Assembly: GCA_027315045.1 (NCBI GenBank)
Contig: DAHUZS010000109.1
Location: 20,215 to 84,214, forward strand
Direction: 5' to 3'
From: Acidimicrobiaceae bacterium
GTDB lineage: Bacteria; Actinomycetota; Acidimicrobiia; Acidimicrobiales; RAAP-2
DNA: 64,000 nucleotides
The notes below the pieces were generated by a model. The model did no database searches. It saw only the letters and a list, made by a program, of their open reading frames with translations, and was not told the origin of the DNA. This document shows positions 54,294 through 62,432 of the stretch, piece after piece; within the stretch, counting starts at the first letter, position 1, and the number at the start of each line of letters is the position of its first letter. Made by a program: the position numbers and the translations under genes.

Positions 54294-55514
54294 TCAGTCG
54301 GCCGTCCGTGGGCGGTTGGCCGTCTCCTTGGGGACTTGGTGCTGGTCGGACTCCCCACCAGGCTGGCTCTGGCCCCGTTCGTCGCCCCCACCGCTCGCCC
54401 CGCTGTGACCCCACTGCTGATCCGTGGGCCCGCTGTGGGGCCGCCGTCCCGGCTGGTCGTCGCCCTGGGTCGACTCCTCCAGCCGGTTGCGGCGCTGGCC
54501 GGGACGCCAGCGCAACGACAGGTAGGAGACACCCCCGACCGGGATCGGCAGCCAGAAGTTGACCAACCGGTAGCTGATCACGCCCAAGATGGCGGTCGTC
54601 TTGGGCAGGTGGAACCCGACCAGGGTGGGGATGAGCACCCCTTCGACCACCCCGAGCCCCGAGGGGGTGATGGGGATGACGGCCAGGATGTTGGCCAGCC
54701 CGTAGGCGACCAGCAGGTCGATCGGGAACACCGCCTTGGACTCGAAGGCGAACAGGAACACCCACAGCGACGCGGCGTCGAGGAGCCAGTTGGCCGTGGC
54801 CCAGACGATGGCGTGGCGGAGCAGGGCCCGGTCGGCCAGCAGCTCGTGCACCCGGTCGGCAAGCTTCTGGAGCAGCTGGGCGACGGTCTCCGCGTTGAGG
54901 AAGGGCACGTGGCGGGCGAGGGCCTCGATCCAGCGCATGGCCCAGGTCCGACCCCGGGTGAGCAGCAAGATGGTGCCGGCGAACGCCCCGATCAGCACCG
55001 CCCCCGCCGCCGCGGCGATCCCGTAGAGGGGGTTGAACCCCCGGAGCGGGATCGAGATGATGAGCGCCAGCCAGAAGATCGCATTGAGCACCACCGCCGA
55101 GCCGGCACCCTGGGTGGCCAGGCCGAACCCGGCCGTGCTCTTGGGGACCCCGGCCTCGGTGAGCAGGCGGTAGCTGACGGCGGTCCCCGGGGCGGTGCCC
55201 CCGGGGACGACGTGGCTGACGGCCATACTGGCCATGTTGATTCGCAGGAGCCGGAAGCGGCCGGGGGCGTCGGGGGAGAGCACGGTGCGGGTCAGCTCGG
55301 CGTAGGCCACCAGGGCCAGGACCTCGAGGCCGACCCCGAGGAGCAGGTAGGCCACGTTCACGTGGCCGAGGACGCTGACCGAACGGCGGGCGCTCGCCAG
55401 CTCCGGCAGGAGCAGGTACTCGAAGACGAAGAAAAGGACGAAGATCGAAATCGTCCAACGGACCTCCCGGCGGACCTTGGGGAGGCGGAACCGTCGCCGG
55501 GCCGGTTCGGTCAT
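54294..55514 (-). CDS. UPF0104/flippase-like integral membrane protein (LPG synthase TM domain family)
   Basis: 406 residues. About eight membrane spans in the first 330 residues. Family blocks are SMAVSHVVPGGTAPGTAVSY with the conserved PGG, ATQGAGSAVVLNAIFWLALI and LAVIPITPSGLGVVEGVLIP (P-x-G-x-G-x-x-E). This domain occurs alone, or fused to lysylphosphatidylglycerol synthase; stand-alone members such as AglD-like proteins are linked to polyprenol-lipid handling. The C-terminal 70 residues are polar and low-complexity (Gln/Gly/Ser/Asp). It is divergent from the polyprenol-phosphate mannose synthase gene with 78 bases between; a shared role in mannolipid supply is only a guess. Confidence 0.8.
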   Translation of the reverse strand: MTEPARRRFRLPKVRREVRWTISIFVLFFVFEYLLLPELASARRSVSVLGHVNVAYLLLGVGLEVLALVAYAELTRTVLSPDAPGRFRLLRINMASMAVSHVVPGGTAPGTAVSYRLLTEAGVPKSTAGFGLATQGAGSAVVLNAIFWLALIISIPLRGFNPLYGIAAAAGAVLIGAFAGTILLLTRGRTWAMRWIEALARHVPFLNAETVAQLLQKLADRVHELLADRALLRHAIVWATANWLLDAASLWVFLFAFESKAVFPIDLLVAYGLANILAVIPITPSGLGVVEGVLIPTLVGFHLPKTTAILGVISYRLVNFWLPIPVGGVSYLSLRWRPGQRRNRLEESTQGDDQPGRRPHSGPTDQQWGHSGASGGGDERGQSQPGGESDQHQVPKETANRPRTAD

Positions 55515-55580
55515 CGCTCAATGCTGGCACGTCGGCGCCAGGGGCTCAGGATCCGAACTGGGCCCCCGGCGCCACTCTCC

Positions 55581-55586
55581 TAAGCT
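55581..55586 (+). promoter_or_regulatory. Predicted -10 box of ppm1
   Basis: TAAGCT ends six bases before the GTG at 55593, with GCCGCC between and no ribosome site, so a leaderless message is likely. Confidence 0.45.
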
Positions 55587-55592
55587 GCCGCC

Positions 55593-56369
55593 GTGCGGGT
55601 CCTGGTCATCGTGCCCACCTACAACGAGGTGGAGAACATCGCCCGCACCATCGAGGCCACCGTGGCGGCGGTGCCCGGGGCCGGGGTGCTGGTGGTCGAC
55701 GACGCCAGCCCCGACGGTACGGCCGAACGAGTGGAGGAGCTCCGGGCCTCGGTCCCCGACCTCCACCTCCTGCGGCGGTCGGCCAAGTCCGGCCTGGGCA
55801 GTGCCTACCGGGCCGGGTTCGCCTGGGGCCTTCAGCACGGCTACGAGGTCATGGTGGAGATGGACGCCGACGGATCGCACGACCCGGGGGCCCTCGGTGA
55901 CCTGCTGGCGCCGATCGAGGCCGGCCACGAGGTGGTCATCGGGTCGCGCTATGTGCCCGGGGGGTCCATCCCGAAGTGGAAGTTCCACCGCCACCTGTTG
56001 TCCAAGGGGGGCAACGTCTACGCCTCGGTCGCCCTCGGGCTGAAGGTGGCCGACTCGACCGCCGGGTTCCGGGCCTACGCCGCGAGCGTCCTGTCCCGGA
56101 TCGATCTCGAAGAGGTGCGGGCCGAGGGCTACGGTTTCCAGATCGAGATGACCTACCGGGCCAAGCAGGCCGGCGCCTCGATCGCCGAGGTGCCAATCCG
56201 TTTCGTCGACCGGGAGCTCGGGGAGTCCAAGATGTCGGGGGCCATCGTGGTGGAGGCGTTCGCGCTGGTCACCTGGTGGGCCCTCGGCCGGTGCCTCGCC
56301 AAGCTGAGGTCGCCGTGGTCCAAGCGCCGCCGTCGGGTCGCCCACGAGGTTCCGGTCCCGCCACCTTGA
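55593..56369 (+). CDS. ppm1: Polyprenol monophosphomannose synthase (GT2)
   Basis: 258 residues from a GTG. GT-A fold, GT2 family: VLVIVPTYNEVENIARTIEA, VLVVDDASPDGTAERVEE (nucleotide site), EMDADGSHDPGAL (the DxD metal motif), VIGSRYVPGGSIPKWKFHRH, STAGFRAYAASVL and GYGFQIEMTYRAKQAGASIA, ending near RFVDRELGESKMSGAIVVEA. These are the DPM1-like blocks of actinobacterial Ppm synthase. It transfers mannose from GDP-mannose to polyprenol phosphate, feeding extracytoplasmic mannosylation. The lipoprotein acyltransferase domain fused to it in some mycobacteria is absent. Confidence 0.92.
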   Translation: MRVLVIVPTYNEVENIARTIEATVAAVPGAGVLVVDDASPDGTAERVEELRASVPDLHLLRRSAKSGLGSAYRAGFAWGLQHGYEVMVEMDADGSHDPGALGDLLAPIEAGHEVVIGSRYVPGGSIPKWKFHRHLLSKGGNVYASVALGLKVADSTAGFRAYAASVLSRIDLEEVRAEGYGFQIEMTYRAKQAGASIAEVPIRFVDRELGESKMSGAIVVEAFALVTWWALGRCLAKLRSPWSKRRRRVAHEVPVPPP

Positions 56370-56411
56370 GCTCGGGGGCTCTTTGGCCCGAGAACCTGCG
56401 ATCATGGCTGG

Positions 56412-57101
56412 GTGCCCGAGAAGGACCGGATCCTCGTCGTCGACGACGAGCCCTACATCACCGACCTTCTGGTCACCGGGCTCGAGTTCGAGGGGTTCGC
56501 GGTCGAGGTGGCGGCGACCGGGATGGAGGCCATGCAGAAGGTCCGCTCCCTCCGGCCTGACCTGGTCCTCTTGGACGTGATGCTCCCCGACATCGAGGGG
56601 GTCGAGATCTGCCGGAGGTGGCGGGAGGAGGGCGAGGCCGTGCCGGTCCTGTTCCTCACCGCCCGAGACGCCGCCGAGGACAAGATCGTCGGGCTGGCGG
56701 TGGGCGACGACTACGTGACCAAGCCCTTCTCCTTGAACGAGGTGGTGGCCCGCATCCGAGCGGTGCTGCGGCGGACCCGGGACGAGATCGCCGAAGACCG
56801 CCCGCTTCGCTTCGCCGATCTCGTGATGGACGTCGACTCGCGTGAGGTGTGGCGCGACGGGGTGTCCATCGAGCTGACGGCGACCGAGTTCAACCTGCTG
56901 TGGTACCTCCTCGAGAACGCCCGCCGGGTGGTGTCCAAGTTTGAGATCCTCGACCAGGTGTGGGGGTACGAGTTCGATGGCGACCCCAACATCGTCGAGA
57001 CCTACATCAGCTACCTGCGCAAGAAGATTGACGAGTTCGACCCGCCCCTCATCCACACCTTCCGTCGGGTCGGGTACTCGCTGCGGCTTCCCCGCTCGTG
57101 A
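56412..57101 (+). CDS. OmpR/PhoB-family response regulator
   Basis: 229 residues from a GTG. Receiver domain: acidic pair Asp11/Asp12 in RILVVDDEPYITDLL, phospho-acceptor Asp55 in DLVLLDVMLPDIEG, Thr83 in LFLTARDAAED and Lys104 in DDYVTKPFSLNEVVARIRA. The loop before the lysine reads GLAVGDDY, one residue shorter than the usual GLxxGxDDY. The C-terminal winged helix has IELTATEFNLLWYLLENARR and NIVETYISYLRKKIDEF. Its kinase follows 31 bases later. The best family match is TrcR/MprA-like; the stimulus is unknown. Confidence 0.93.
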   Translation: MPEKDRILVVDDEPYITDLLVTGLEFEGFAVEVAATGMEAMQKVRSLRPDLVLLDVMLPDIEGVEICRRWREEGEAVPVLFLTARDAAEDKIVGLAVGDDYVTKPFSLNEVVARIRAVLRRTRDEIAEDRPLRFADLVMDVDSREVWRDGVSIELTATEFNLLWYLLENARRVVSKFEILDQVWGYEFDGDPNIVETYISYLRKKIDEFDPPLIHTFRRVGYSLRLPRS

Positions 57102-57132
57102 GGGTCGATCCTTTGGGTTCCGACCACCGCCC

Positions 57133-58659
57133 ATGAGCCTCCGGAGGCGCCTCACCATCTCCATGGCGATCGTGTTGGTCGTCGCGCTGGCGGTGGCCAA
57201 CGTGCTCACCTACAGCTCGCTGCGTTCTTTCCTCTACGGCCGCCTGGACGACCAGCTCGACGGGGCCCAGGTTCAGGCGTACACGTACCTGGCGATCCAG
57301 CGCCCCGAGCGCCTGGCCCATGACCCGCGCTTCCACAACTCCATCGCGTTCGAGAAGGCCCAGCTGGACTCCAGAGTGAGCCCGGACCTCTACGTGATGG
57401 TCGTGTCCCGCTCGGGCAGCGTCGTCGTGCCCGAGGATCCGGGCATCAACGCCGGCCCCCGGCCCCTCGTGCCCCGCTCGCTGCGACCGGCCCCCTATCC
57501 CCGCCTGCACCGCTTCGGTGCAGACGCCGGCGCTTACCACGCCGAGTCCAACAGCTTCGACGTCGGCAGCGTCGGCCACTCCGGGGTGCGCTACCGCGAG
57601 GCACTGGTCAGCGTCCCGCAAGGGGTGCTGGTCGTCGCCGGCTCGCTCAGCTCGACCTCCGCCACGCTCGCCTCGCTCCTGCGGATCCAGATCGTGGCGT
57701 CGCTCGGCGTCCTGGCGGTGTTGTGCGCGGTGGTCCTCTTCACCATGCGGCGCGGCCTGCGCCCCCTAGAGGACATGGCCGAGACGACCGACGCCATCGC
57801 GGCGGGCGACTTGACCCAGCGGGTCTCCGTCGGCCGGACGTCGAGCGAGGTGGCCCGGATGGGCAGGGCGCTCAACGCGATGCTGGCCCGGATCGAACAG
57901 GCCTTCGCCGAGAAGTCGATGTCCGAGCGTCGATTGCGCCAGTTCGTCGCCGACGCCTCCCACGAGCTTCGCACCCCCCTCACCTCGATCCAGGGTTACA
58001 CCGAACTGCTCCGCAAGGGAGCCTTCAGCGACGAGGAGGGCAAGGTCCGGGCCCTGCAGCGGGTCGAGCGGGAGGCCAGCCGGATGGGGGTGCTGGTCGA
58101 CGACCTCCTGCTCCTCGCCCGGTTGGACCAGGGCCGTCCCCTCGAGCAGGTCCCGGTCGACCTGGCCCGCATCGGGGCCGAGGCGGTGCTCGACGCCCGG
58201 GTCCTCGACCCGGGCCGCCCGGTCGACCTGGTGGCGACGGGGCCGGTGGTGGTCTCGGGGGACCGCGACCGCCTCCGTCAGGTGGCTCACAACCTGGTGC
58301 GCAACGCGCTCGACCACACCCCGGCGGGGACCCCGGTGGTGGTGAGCGTCCGGGCCGAGGGCGAAGAGGGCTGCCTGAGCGTGTCCGACGAGGGTCCGGG
58401 ACTGAGCGAGGAGGGCGCGCTCCGGGCGTTCGACCGCTTCTGGCGCGACGACGCGGCCCGCACCGGGGGAGGCAGCGGGCTCGGGCTGTCGATCGTGCGG
58501 GCCATCGCCGAGGTGCTCGGCGGGTCGGCCGTCGTCCGCTCGGAACCCGGGCAGGGGGCCACCTTCGAGGTCGCGATCCCCCTCGATCGCCCGGGCGCGC
58601 CGCCGGTGGCGCTGGAGGCGGCCCCCCGCCTCCAGCGTCCCGAGGCCGTCACGATCTGA
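57133..58659 (+). CDS. Membrane sensor histidine kinase
   Basis: 508 residues from the ATG at 57133. TM1 is about 8-30, then an extracytoplasmic sensor of about 155 residues, TM2 about 186-206, HAMP (RRGLRPLEDMAETTDAIAAG), the dimerisation helix with phospho-accepting His277 in FVADASHELRTPLTSIQGYT, and the catalytic domain with the N box HNLVRNALDHTPAGTP, G1 SVSDEGPGLSEEGALRAFDR and G2 GGSGLGLSIVRAIAEVLGG. It is paired with the upstream response regulator. The outer region has no Cys or known ligand motif. The 3' end overlaps the convergent menF by eleven bases. Confidence 0.93.
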   Translation: MSLRRRLTISMAIVLVVALAVANVLTYSSLRSFLYGRLDDQLDGAQVQAYTYLAIQRPERLAHDPRFHNSIAFEKAQLDSRVSPDLYVMVVSRSGSVVVPEDPGINAGPRPLVPRSLRPAPYPRLHRFGADAGAYHAESNSFDVGSVGHSGVRYREALVSVPQGVLVVAGSLSSTSATLASLLRIQIVASLGVLAVLCAVVLFTMRRGLRPLEDMAETTDAIAAGDLTQRVSVGRTSSEVARMGRALNAMLARIEQAFAEKSMSERRLRQFVADASHELRTPLTSIQGYTELLRKGAFSDEEGKVRALQRVEREASRMGVLVDDLLLLARLDQGRPLEQVPVDLARIGAEAVLDARVLDPGRPVDLVATGPVVVSGDRDRLRQVAHNLVRNALDHTPAGTPVVVSVRAEGEEGCLSVSDEGPGLSEEGALRAFDRFWRDDAARTGGGSGLGLSIVRAIAEVLGGSAVVRSEPGQGATFEVAIPLDRPGAPPVALEAAPRLQRPEAVTI

Positions 58660-59917
58660 GCGGGTAGCCCTCCAACAGGGCACTCGCGCCGGGAGCCAGC
58701 CCCTCGAGCGCCGGCGCCAGCTTGAGGTCGGTCTCGGCCAGTTCGGCCAGGGGGTCCGAGGCGGCCACGATGCCCGCCCCGGCCCAGACCACGGCGGTCG
58801 AACCCTCGATGATCGTCGAGCGCAGCCCGACCACCCAGTCCCCGTCGCCGGCCGCGTCGAGCCAGCCCACTGGCCCGGCCCACGGGCCGCGGGGGCCGGG
58901 CTCGAGGCGCTCGATGAGCTCGAGCGCCGGCGCCCGGGGGACCCCGCCGACGGCCGGCGTGGGATGCAGCTCGGCGACGAGCTCGAGGACGCTCGGCAAC
59001 CGTCCCCCCTCCGCCATGAGGCACCCCTCGATGCGGGTGCCGAGATGGTTCATCGAGTGGAGGGAGACGAGGGAGGGCTCGGCCGGGACCACGAGCTCGC
59101 TGCAGTGCGGGTCGAGGACCCGAGCGATGTCGGCCACCACCAGGGCATGCTCCTCCATGTCCTTGGCCGAGGCGAGCAGGCACTCCGCCGGCCCGGTACC
59201 AGACGCCGCGGTGCCGGCCAGCGGGTGGGAGCGCACCGAGGCCCCCCGGCGCGACACCAGCAGCTCGGGGGAGGCGCCGACGAAGACGCTCGGTCCGTGC
59301 CCGACCAAGAAGGCGGTGGCCGAGGGCTCCTGGGCCGCGAGGCGCGCGAGCACGGCCGGAGGCGACGGCGCCGCGCCGAGGTCGACAACGAGGCGCCGGG
59401 CTAGCACGACCTTGCGGAGCCGCCCGGCGGCGATCGCCCGGGTGGCCACGGCCACGGCGGCCGGGTAGTCGGCCGGATCACCGGCCACGAGGGCGGGCGG
59501 CCCCGGCGGCTCGACGCTGCGCCGCTCCAGTGCCGCCCTCAACAGTTCGCGGGTCGGCTCGGGAGGGTGCTCGCCGACGCTGGTGGCCCACTCGACCCCG
59601 TCGGCGCCCCTGCCGTAGAGGAGCGAGGGGACCACCATCTCCCCGGGGGCCCCGGACTCGAAGGGGAGGGCGCCGAAGGCCACCGGGCCGGTCCCGGGCA
59701 GCCCGAGCGGGTCGTCACATTCGATCGCGCCCAGCCGGTGCACGAGACCGGCCGGGCCGCTCGGTTCGAGCAGGCCGCCGGCCAGGCTGAACACGGCCGC
59801 GCGGCCGGAACCGGCCAGGGTCAGCGCGGGGCTGACGAAACACACCCCTCGTGCCCCGGCCAGTGCCGCCGGGTCGACGGGCGGTCCGGCGTCGAGGGCC
59901 CGGGTGATCGCCTTCAC
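58649..59917 (-). CDS. menF: Isochorismate synthase
   Basis: 422 residues from the GTG at 59915-59917, overlapping the menG stop (GTGA). The chorismate-utilising domain is C-terminal: LRKVVLARRLVVDLGAAPSP with the general-base lysine, FVGASPELLVSRRGASVRSH, PLAGTAASGTGPAECLLASA, KDMEEHALVVADIARVLDP, ELHPTPAVGGVPRAPALEL and STIIEGSTAVVWAGAGIVAA (metal-binding acids). The absence of anthranilate-type motifs and the menG neighbour point to isochorismate for menaquinone, although a siderophore (EntC/DhbC-like) role is also possible. The N-terminal 130 residues are poorly conserved. Confidence 0.88.
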   Translation of the reverse strand: MKAITRALDAGPPVDPAALAGARGVCFVSPALTLAGSGRAAVFSLAGGLLEPSGPAGLVHRLGAIECDDPLGLPGTGPVAFGALPFESGAPGEMVVPSLLYGRGADGVEWATSVGEHPPEPTRELLRAALERRSVEPPGPPALVAGDPADYPAAVAVATRAIAAGRLRKVVLARRLVVDLGAAPSPPAVLARLAAQEPSATAFLVGHGPSVFVGASPELLVSRRGASVRSHPLAGTAASGTGPAECLLASAKDMEEHALVVADIARVLDPHCSELVVPAEPSLVSLHSMNHLGTRIEGCLMAEGGRLPSVLELVAELHPTPAVGGVPRAPALELIERLEPGPRGPWAGPVGWLDAAGDGDWVVGLRSTIIEGSTAVVWAGAGIVAASDPLAELAETDLKLAPALEGLAPGASALLEGYPLRS

Positions 59918-60672
59918 CGGGCCCCCTCGGGCATACCGGCCCGGGTCGCGGTGAGCAGCTGGCTGAGCCCGCCGTGGAGCACTTGGCGGCCCACGGTGGC
60001 GAAGCCGGCTTGGCGGATGAGTGCGCGCAGCTCGTCGGGCGCGGGCAGGTACGCGGTCGAGCGGGGCAGGTAGCGGTAGGCGTCGCGGTCCGAGAGCAGG
60101 CCGCCGATGGCGGGCACGCAGCGCTCGAACCACACCTCGAAGCCCCGGCGGACGAGGCCGCGCCTAGGGGTCGCCACCTCGAGCAGGGCGAGGCGACCTC
60201 CGGGTCGCAGCACCCGGGCCGCCTCGGCCAAAGAGGCCCTGAGGTCGGTGAAGTTCCGCAGGGCGAAGCCCGAGACGACCCCGTCGACGGCGCCGTCGGC
60301 CAGCGGCAGGGCCAGGGCGTCGGCCTGGGCGGCCGGGACGCCGGGGTGTCGGGCGGCCAGCATCCCCCTCGACAGATCGACCCCGACGCCGCGCAGCCCG
60401 CGGTGGTGGGCGAGCACGGCGAGATCGCCGGTCCCGCAGGCCAGGTCGAGGACCACCGAGCCGGCGGGGAGCCCCAGGGCGGCAACGGTCCGCCGTCGCC
60501 AGCTACGGTCGAGCCCGAACGTGATGATCCGGTTGACCAGGTCGTAGCGGACGGCGATGGTGTCGAACATCGCCCGTACCAAGGCGGTCTTGGCCGAGCC
60601 GGTGGGGAGGTCGGCCGGGAGGTCGCTCGGGCCGCCCCCGCTCGTCTCGATCACCGAGCCACCGACGACCAC
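59914..60672 (-). CDS. menG: Demethylmenaquinone methyltransferase
   Basis: 252 residues from a GTG three bases after the maoC stop. SAM-dependent methyltransferase of the UbiE/MenG group: MFDTIAVRYDLVNRIITFG and LDRSWRRRTV are the UbiE signature 1, VVLDLACGTGDLAVLAHHRG is SAM motif I, GVDLSRGMLAARH follows, and ALRNFTDLRASLAEAARVL and RPGGRLALLEVATP complete the core (signature 2 region). It performs the last step of menaquinone synthesis. It sits between a MaoC-type hydratase and menF in one transcription unit. Confidence 0.93.
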   Translation of the reverse strand: MVVGGSVIETSGGGPSDLPADLPTGSAKTALVRAMFDTIAVRYDLVNRIITFGLDRSWRRRTVAALGLPAGSVVLDLACGTGDLAVLAHHRGLRGVGVDLSRGMLAARHPGVPAAQADALALPLADGAVDGVVSGFALRNFTDLRASLAEAARVLRPGGRLALLEVATPRRGLVRRGFEVWFERCVPAIGGLLSDRDAYRYLPRSTAYLPAPDELRALIRQAGFATVGRQVLHGGLSQLLTATRAGMPEGAR

Positions 60673-60675
60673 GTC

Positions 60676-61128
60676 CTATCGGTAGAAGCGGTAGACGACC
60701 TGGGCAACGCAGGACGGCTTGGGGGCGTCTTTGACCTCCAGGACCGCGTCCAGGGTGACCTGCACGCCACCTTGGACCTCTTCGACGGCGGCGAGGGTGA
60801 GCCCCATGCGCAGCGCCGAACCCACCGGGACCGGGGCCGGGAAACGGACCTTGTTGGCGCCGTAGTTGACGCCCATGGTGATCCCTTCGACCGCGAAGAC
60901 CTGGCCGAGCAGCGCCGGGATGAGCGACAGGGTGAGGTAGCCGTGAGCGATCGGGCCAGCGAACGGCCCGGCCCTGGCCCGCTCGGGGTCGACGTGGATC
61001 CACTGGTGGTCGCCGGTCGCCTCGGCGAACCGGTTGACCTGCTCCTGGGAGATCGTCTGGTAGTCGCTGTAGCCGAGGTGCTCAGCCACCTTGGCCGGGA
61101 GCTCGTCGACGTCGATCACGGTGGTCAT
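60676..61128 (-). CDS. MaoC-family (R)-specific enoyl hydratase-like protein
   Basis: 150 residues from an ATG with AGGAG seven bases upstream. Single hot-dog fold: YQTISQEQVNRFAEATGDHQ then WIHVDPERARAGPFAGPIAH and GYLTLSLIPALLGQVF contain the hydratase 2 motif with the catalytic Asp/His (ATGDHQWIHVD). These small proteins hydrate trans-2-enoyl-CoA or related thioesters; the mycobacterial homologues include NodN-like hydratases. It leads the unit maoC-menG-menF, but no direct role in menaquinone synthesis is known. A TAACGT box about 50 bases upstream (near 61181-61186, minus) may be its promoter. Confidence 0.88.
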   Translation of the reverse strand: MTTVIDVDELPAKVAEHLGYSDYQTISQEQVNRFAEATGDHQWIHVDPERARAGPFAGPIAHGYLTLSLIPALLGQVFAVEGITMGVNYGANKVRFPAPVPVGSALRMGLTLAAVEEVQGGVQVTLDAVLEVKDAPKPSCVAQVVYRFYR

Positions 61129-61278
61129 CTGTTCGGCTCCTGGTCAAAGGGGGTGTGGGCCCGCGTCCGGCCCCGTTGCACGTTAGATCACCGCGGCCCA
61201 TCGACCCCAACGCCTCGGTGTCCCTTGTCCTTCGACGGCCGGCCGGAGGTGACCCGCAGGGTCGCCCGGCCGCCGAGA

Positions 61279-61638
61279 TCACTTGAACCAGATGCGCTGG
61301 TAGTGACGGCTCTCGGGATGGAGCAACAGGGCGACCAGGACGGCCGCGAAGGCCAGGTTGAGGATCTGGCCCAGGCTCTGGGAGATCATCACGAACAGGA
61401 CCAGCTGGCTCACGACGTAGATCGCGGCCGCCACCACCGCGACCCAGTACCCCCAGCGCCGCTCGTTGGCGATGCCGTTGGCCCCGACCGCCGCGGCGAG
61501 CAGGATCAACGGGAGGGCGGCACCGAAGGCGATCACGTAGATGATCGCCAGGGCGGCGTTCAGGTAGCACAAGAGGACGGCTGCCTGCAGGGTCTGCGGC
61601 TGGCTCTGGTCGAACCATTTCCGGGGCTCGTTGGCCAC
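61279..61638 (-). CDS. Small membrane protein of unknown function
   Basis: 119 residues from the GTG at 61636-61638; a longer frame to 61698 adds low-complexity residues. A short polar start (EPRKWFDQSQPQTLQ) is followed by four hydrophobic segments: AAVLLCYLNAALAIIYVIAF, LPLILLAAAVGANGIANE, WGYWVAVVAAAIYVVSQLVL and ILNLAFAAVLVALLLHP. The tail is polar (ESRHYQRIWFK). I do not recognise the family. It is divergent from the VIT transporter gene with 71 bases between starts, and 150 bases from maoC, so it looks like a single-gene unit. Confidence 0.65.
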   Translation of the reverse strand: MANEPRKWFDQSQPQTLQAAVLLCYLNAALAIIYVIAFGAALPLILLAAAVGANGIANERRWGYWVAVVAAAIYVVSQLVLFVMISQSLGQILNLAFAAVLVALLLHPESRHYQRIWFK

Positions 61639-61709
61639 GACCCGATTCTGCCAGTCCGGGCGCCCCAGCGCGGGTCGCCTACGCTCAGGCGAGGGCAAGG
61701 GGGAACGGC

Positions 61710-62432
61710 GTGCAGGAGATGCAGGAGACCAGGCACAGCGAAGAGGACCATCGCAACATCTCCGGCGGGGGGTTCCGGGCCGCCGTCTTCGGCCTGAGCG
61801 ACGGGCTGGTCACCAACGTCTCGCTCATCCTCGGGGTCGCTGGGGCCCACCCAGGCGGCCCGTTCGTGCGGCTGGCCGGGGTGGCGGGCCTCGTGGCCGG
61901 CGCCTTCTCCATGGCGGCCGGCGAGTTCGTCTCGATGCGGGCCCAGAGCGAGCTCATGCAGCGCGAGCTCGAGGTGGAGCGGGTCGCGCTCAGGAACTGG
62001 CCGAGCGACGAGCGCGACGAGCTGGTGGCGATCTACGTGAACCGGGGGATCCGCCACAAGGTCGCCGAGCAGCTGGTCGACGAGATCATGGCCGACCCCG
62101 AGCTGGCGCTGGAGACCCACGCGAGAGAGGAGCTCGGCTTCGATCCCCGCACCATCGGGTCACCGATGCAGGCCACGGTGTCGTCCTTCTTCTCCTTCGC
62201 CCTGGGCGCGGTCCTGCCACTCATCCCGTGGCTGATCGGCTCGGGGACCGGGGCCGCGGTCGCCTCGGTCGTCATCGGGTCGCTGACGGCGCTCGCGGTC
62301 GGGTTCTTCCTGGGGGCGATGACCGGCCGGTCCCGATGGAAGACCGCGGTCCGCCAACTGGGGGTGGCCGCCCTGGCCGCCGCCATCACCTACGGGGTCG
62401 GGCGGCTCGTCGGAGTGGGGACCGGCGCGTAG
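61710..62432 (+). CDS. VIT1/CCC1-family metal transporter
   Basis: 240 residues from a GTG with AAGGGGGAA upstream; a TACGCT box lies at 61680-61685. Family blocks: the first span GGGFRAAVFGLSDGLVTNVS, VAGLVAGAFSMAAGEFVSMR (span 2, with acidic metal-binding residues), a helical cytoplasmic part with repeated Glu (RELEVERVALRNW, EQLVDEIMADPELALETHAR) corresponding to the metal-binding domain, and three C-terminal spans. VIT/CCC1 proteins export or store Fe(II)/Mn(II). The last 43 bases overlap the convergent mshD. Confidence 0.87.
   Translation: MQEMQETRHSEEDHRNISGGGFRAAVFGLSDGLVTNVSLILGVAGAHPGGPFVRLAGVAGLVAGAFSMAAGEFVSMRAQSELMQRELEVERVALRNWPSDERDELVAIYVNRGIRHKVAEQLVDEIMADPELALETHAREELGFDPRTIGSPMQATVSSFFSFALGAVLPLIPWLIGSGTGAAVASVVIGSLTALAVGFFLGAMTGRSRWKTAVRQLGVAALAAAITYGVGRLVGVGTGA

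Noticed and set aside
47812..58659. A new envelope-stress system linking mscS, SEDS genes, ppk, flippase-like protein and the two-component pair
   Set aside because: The genes are on both strands with separate predicted promoters, and each is a common family; adjacency alone does not support a system.
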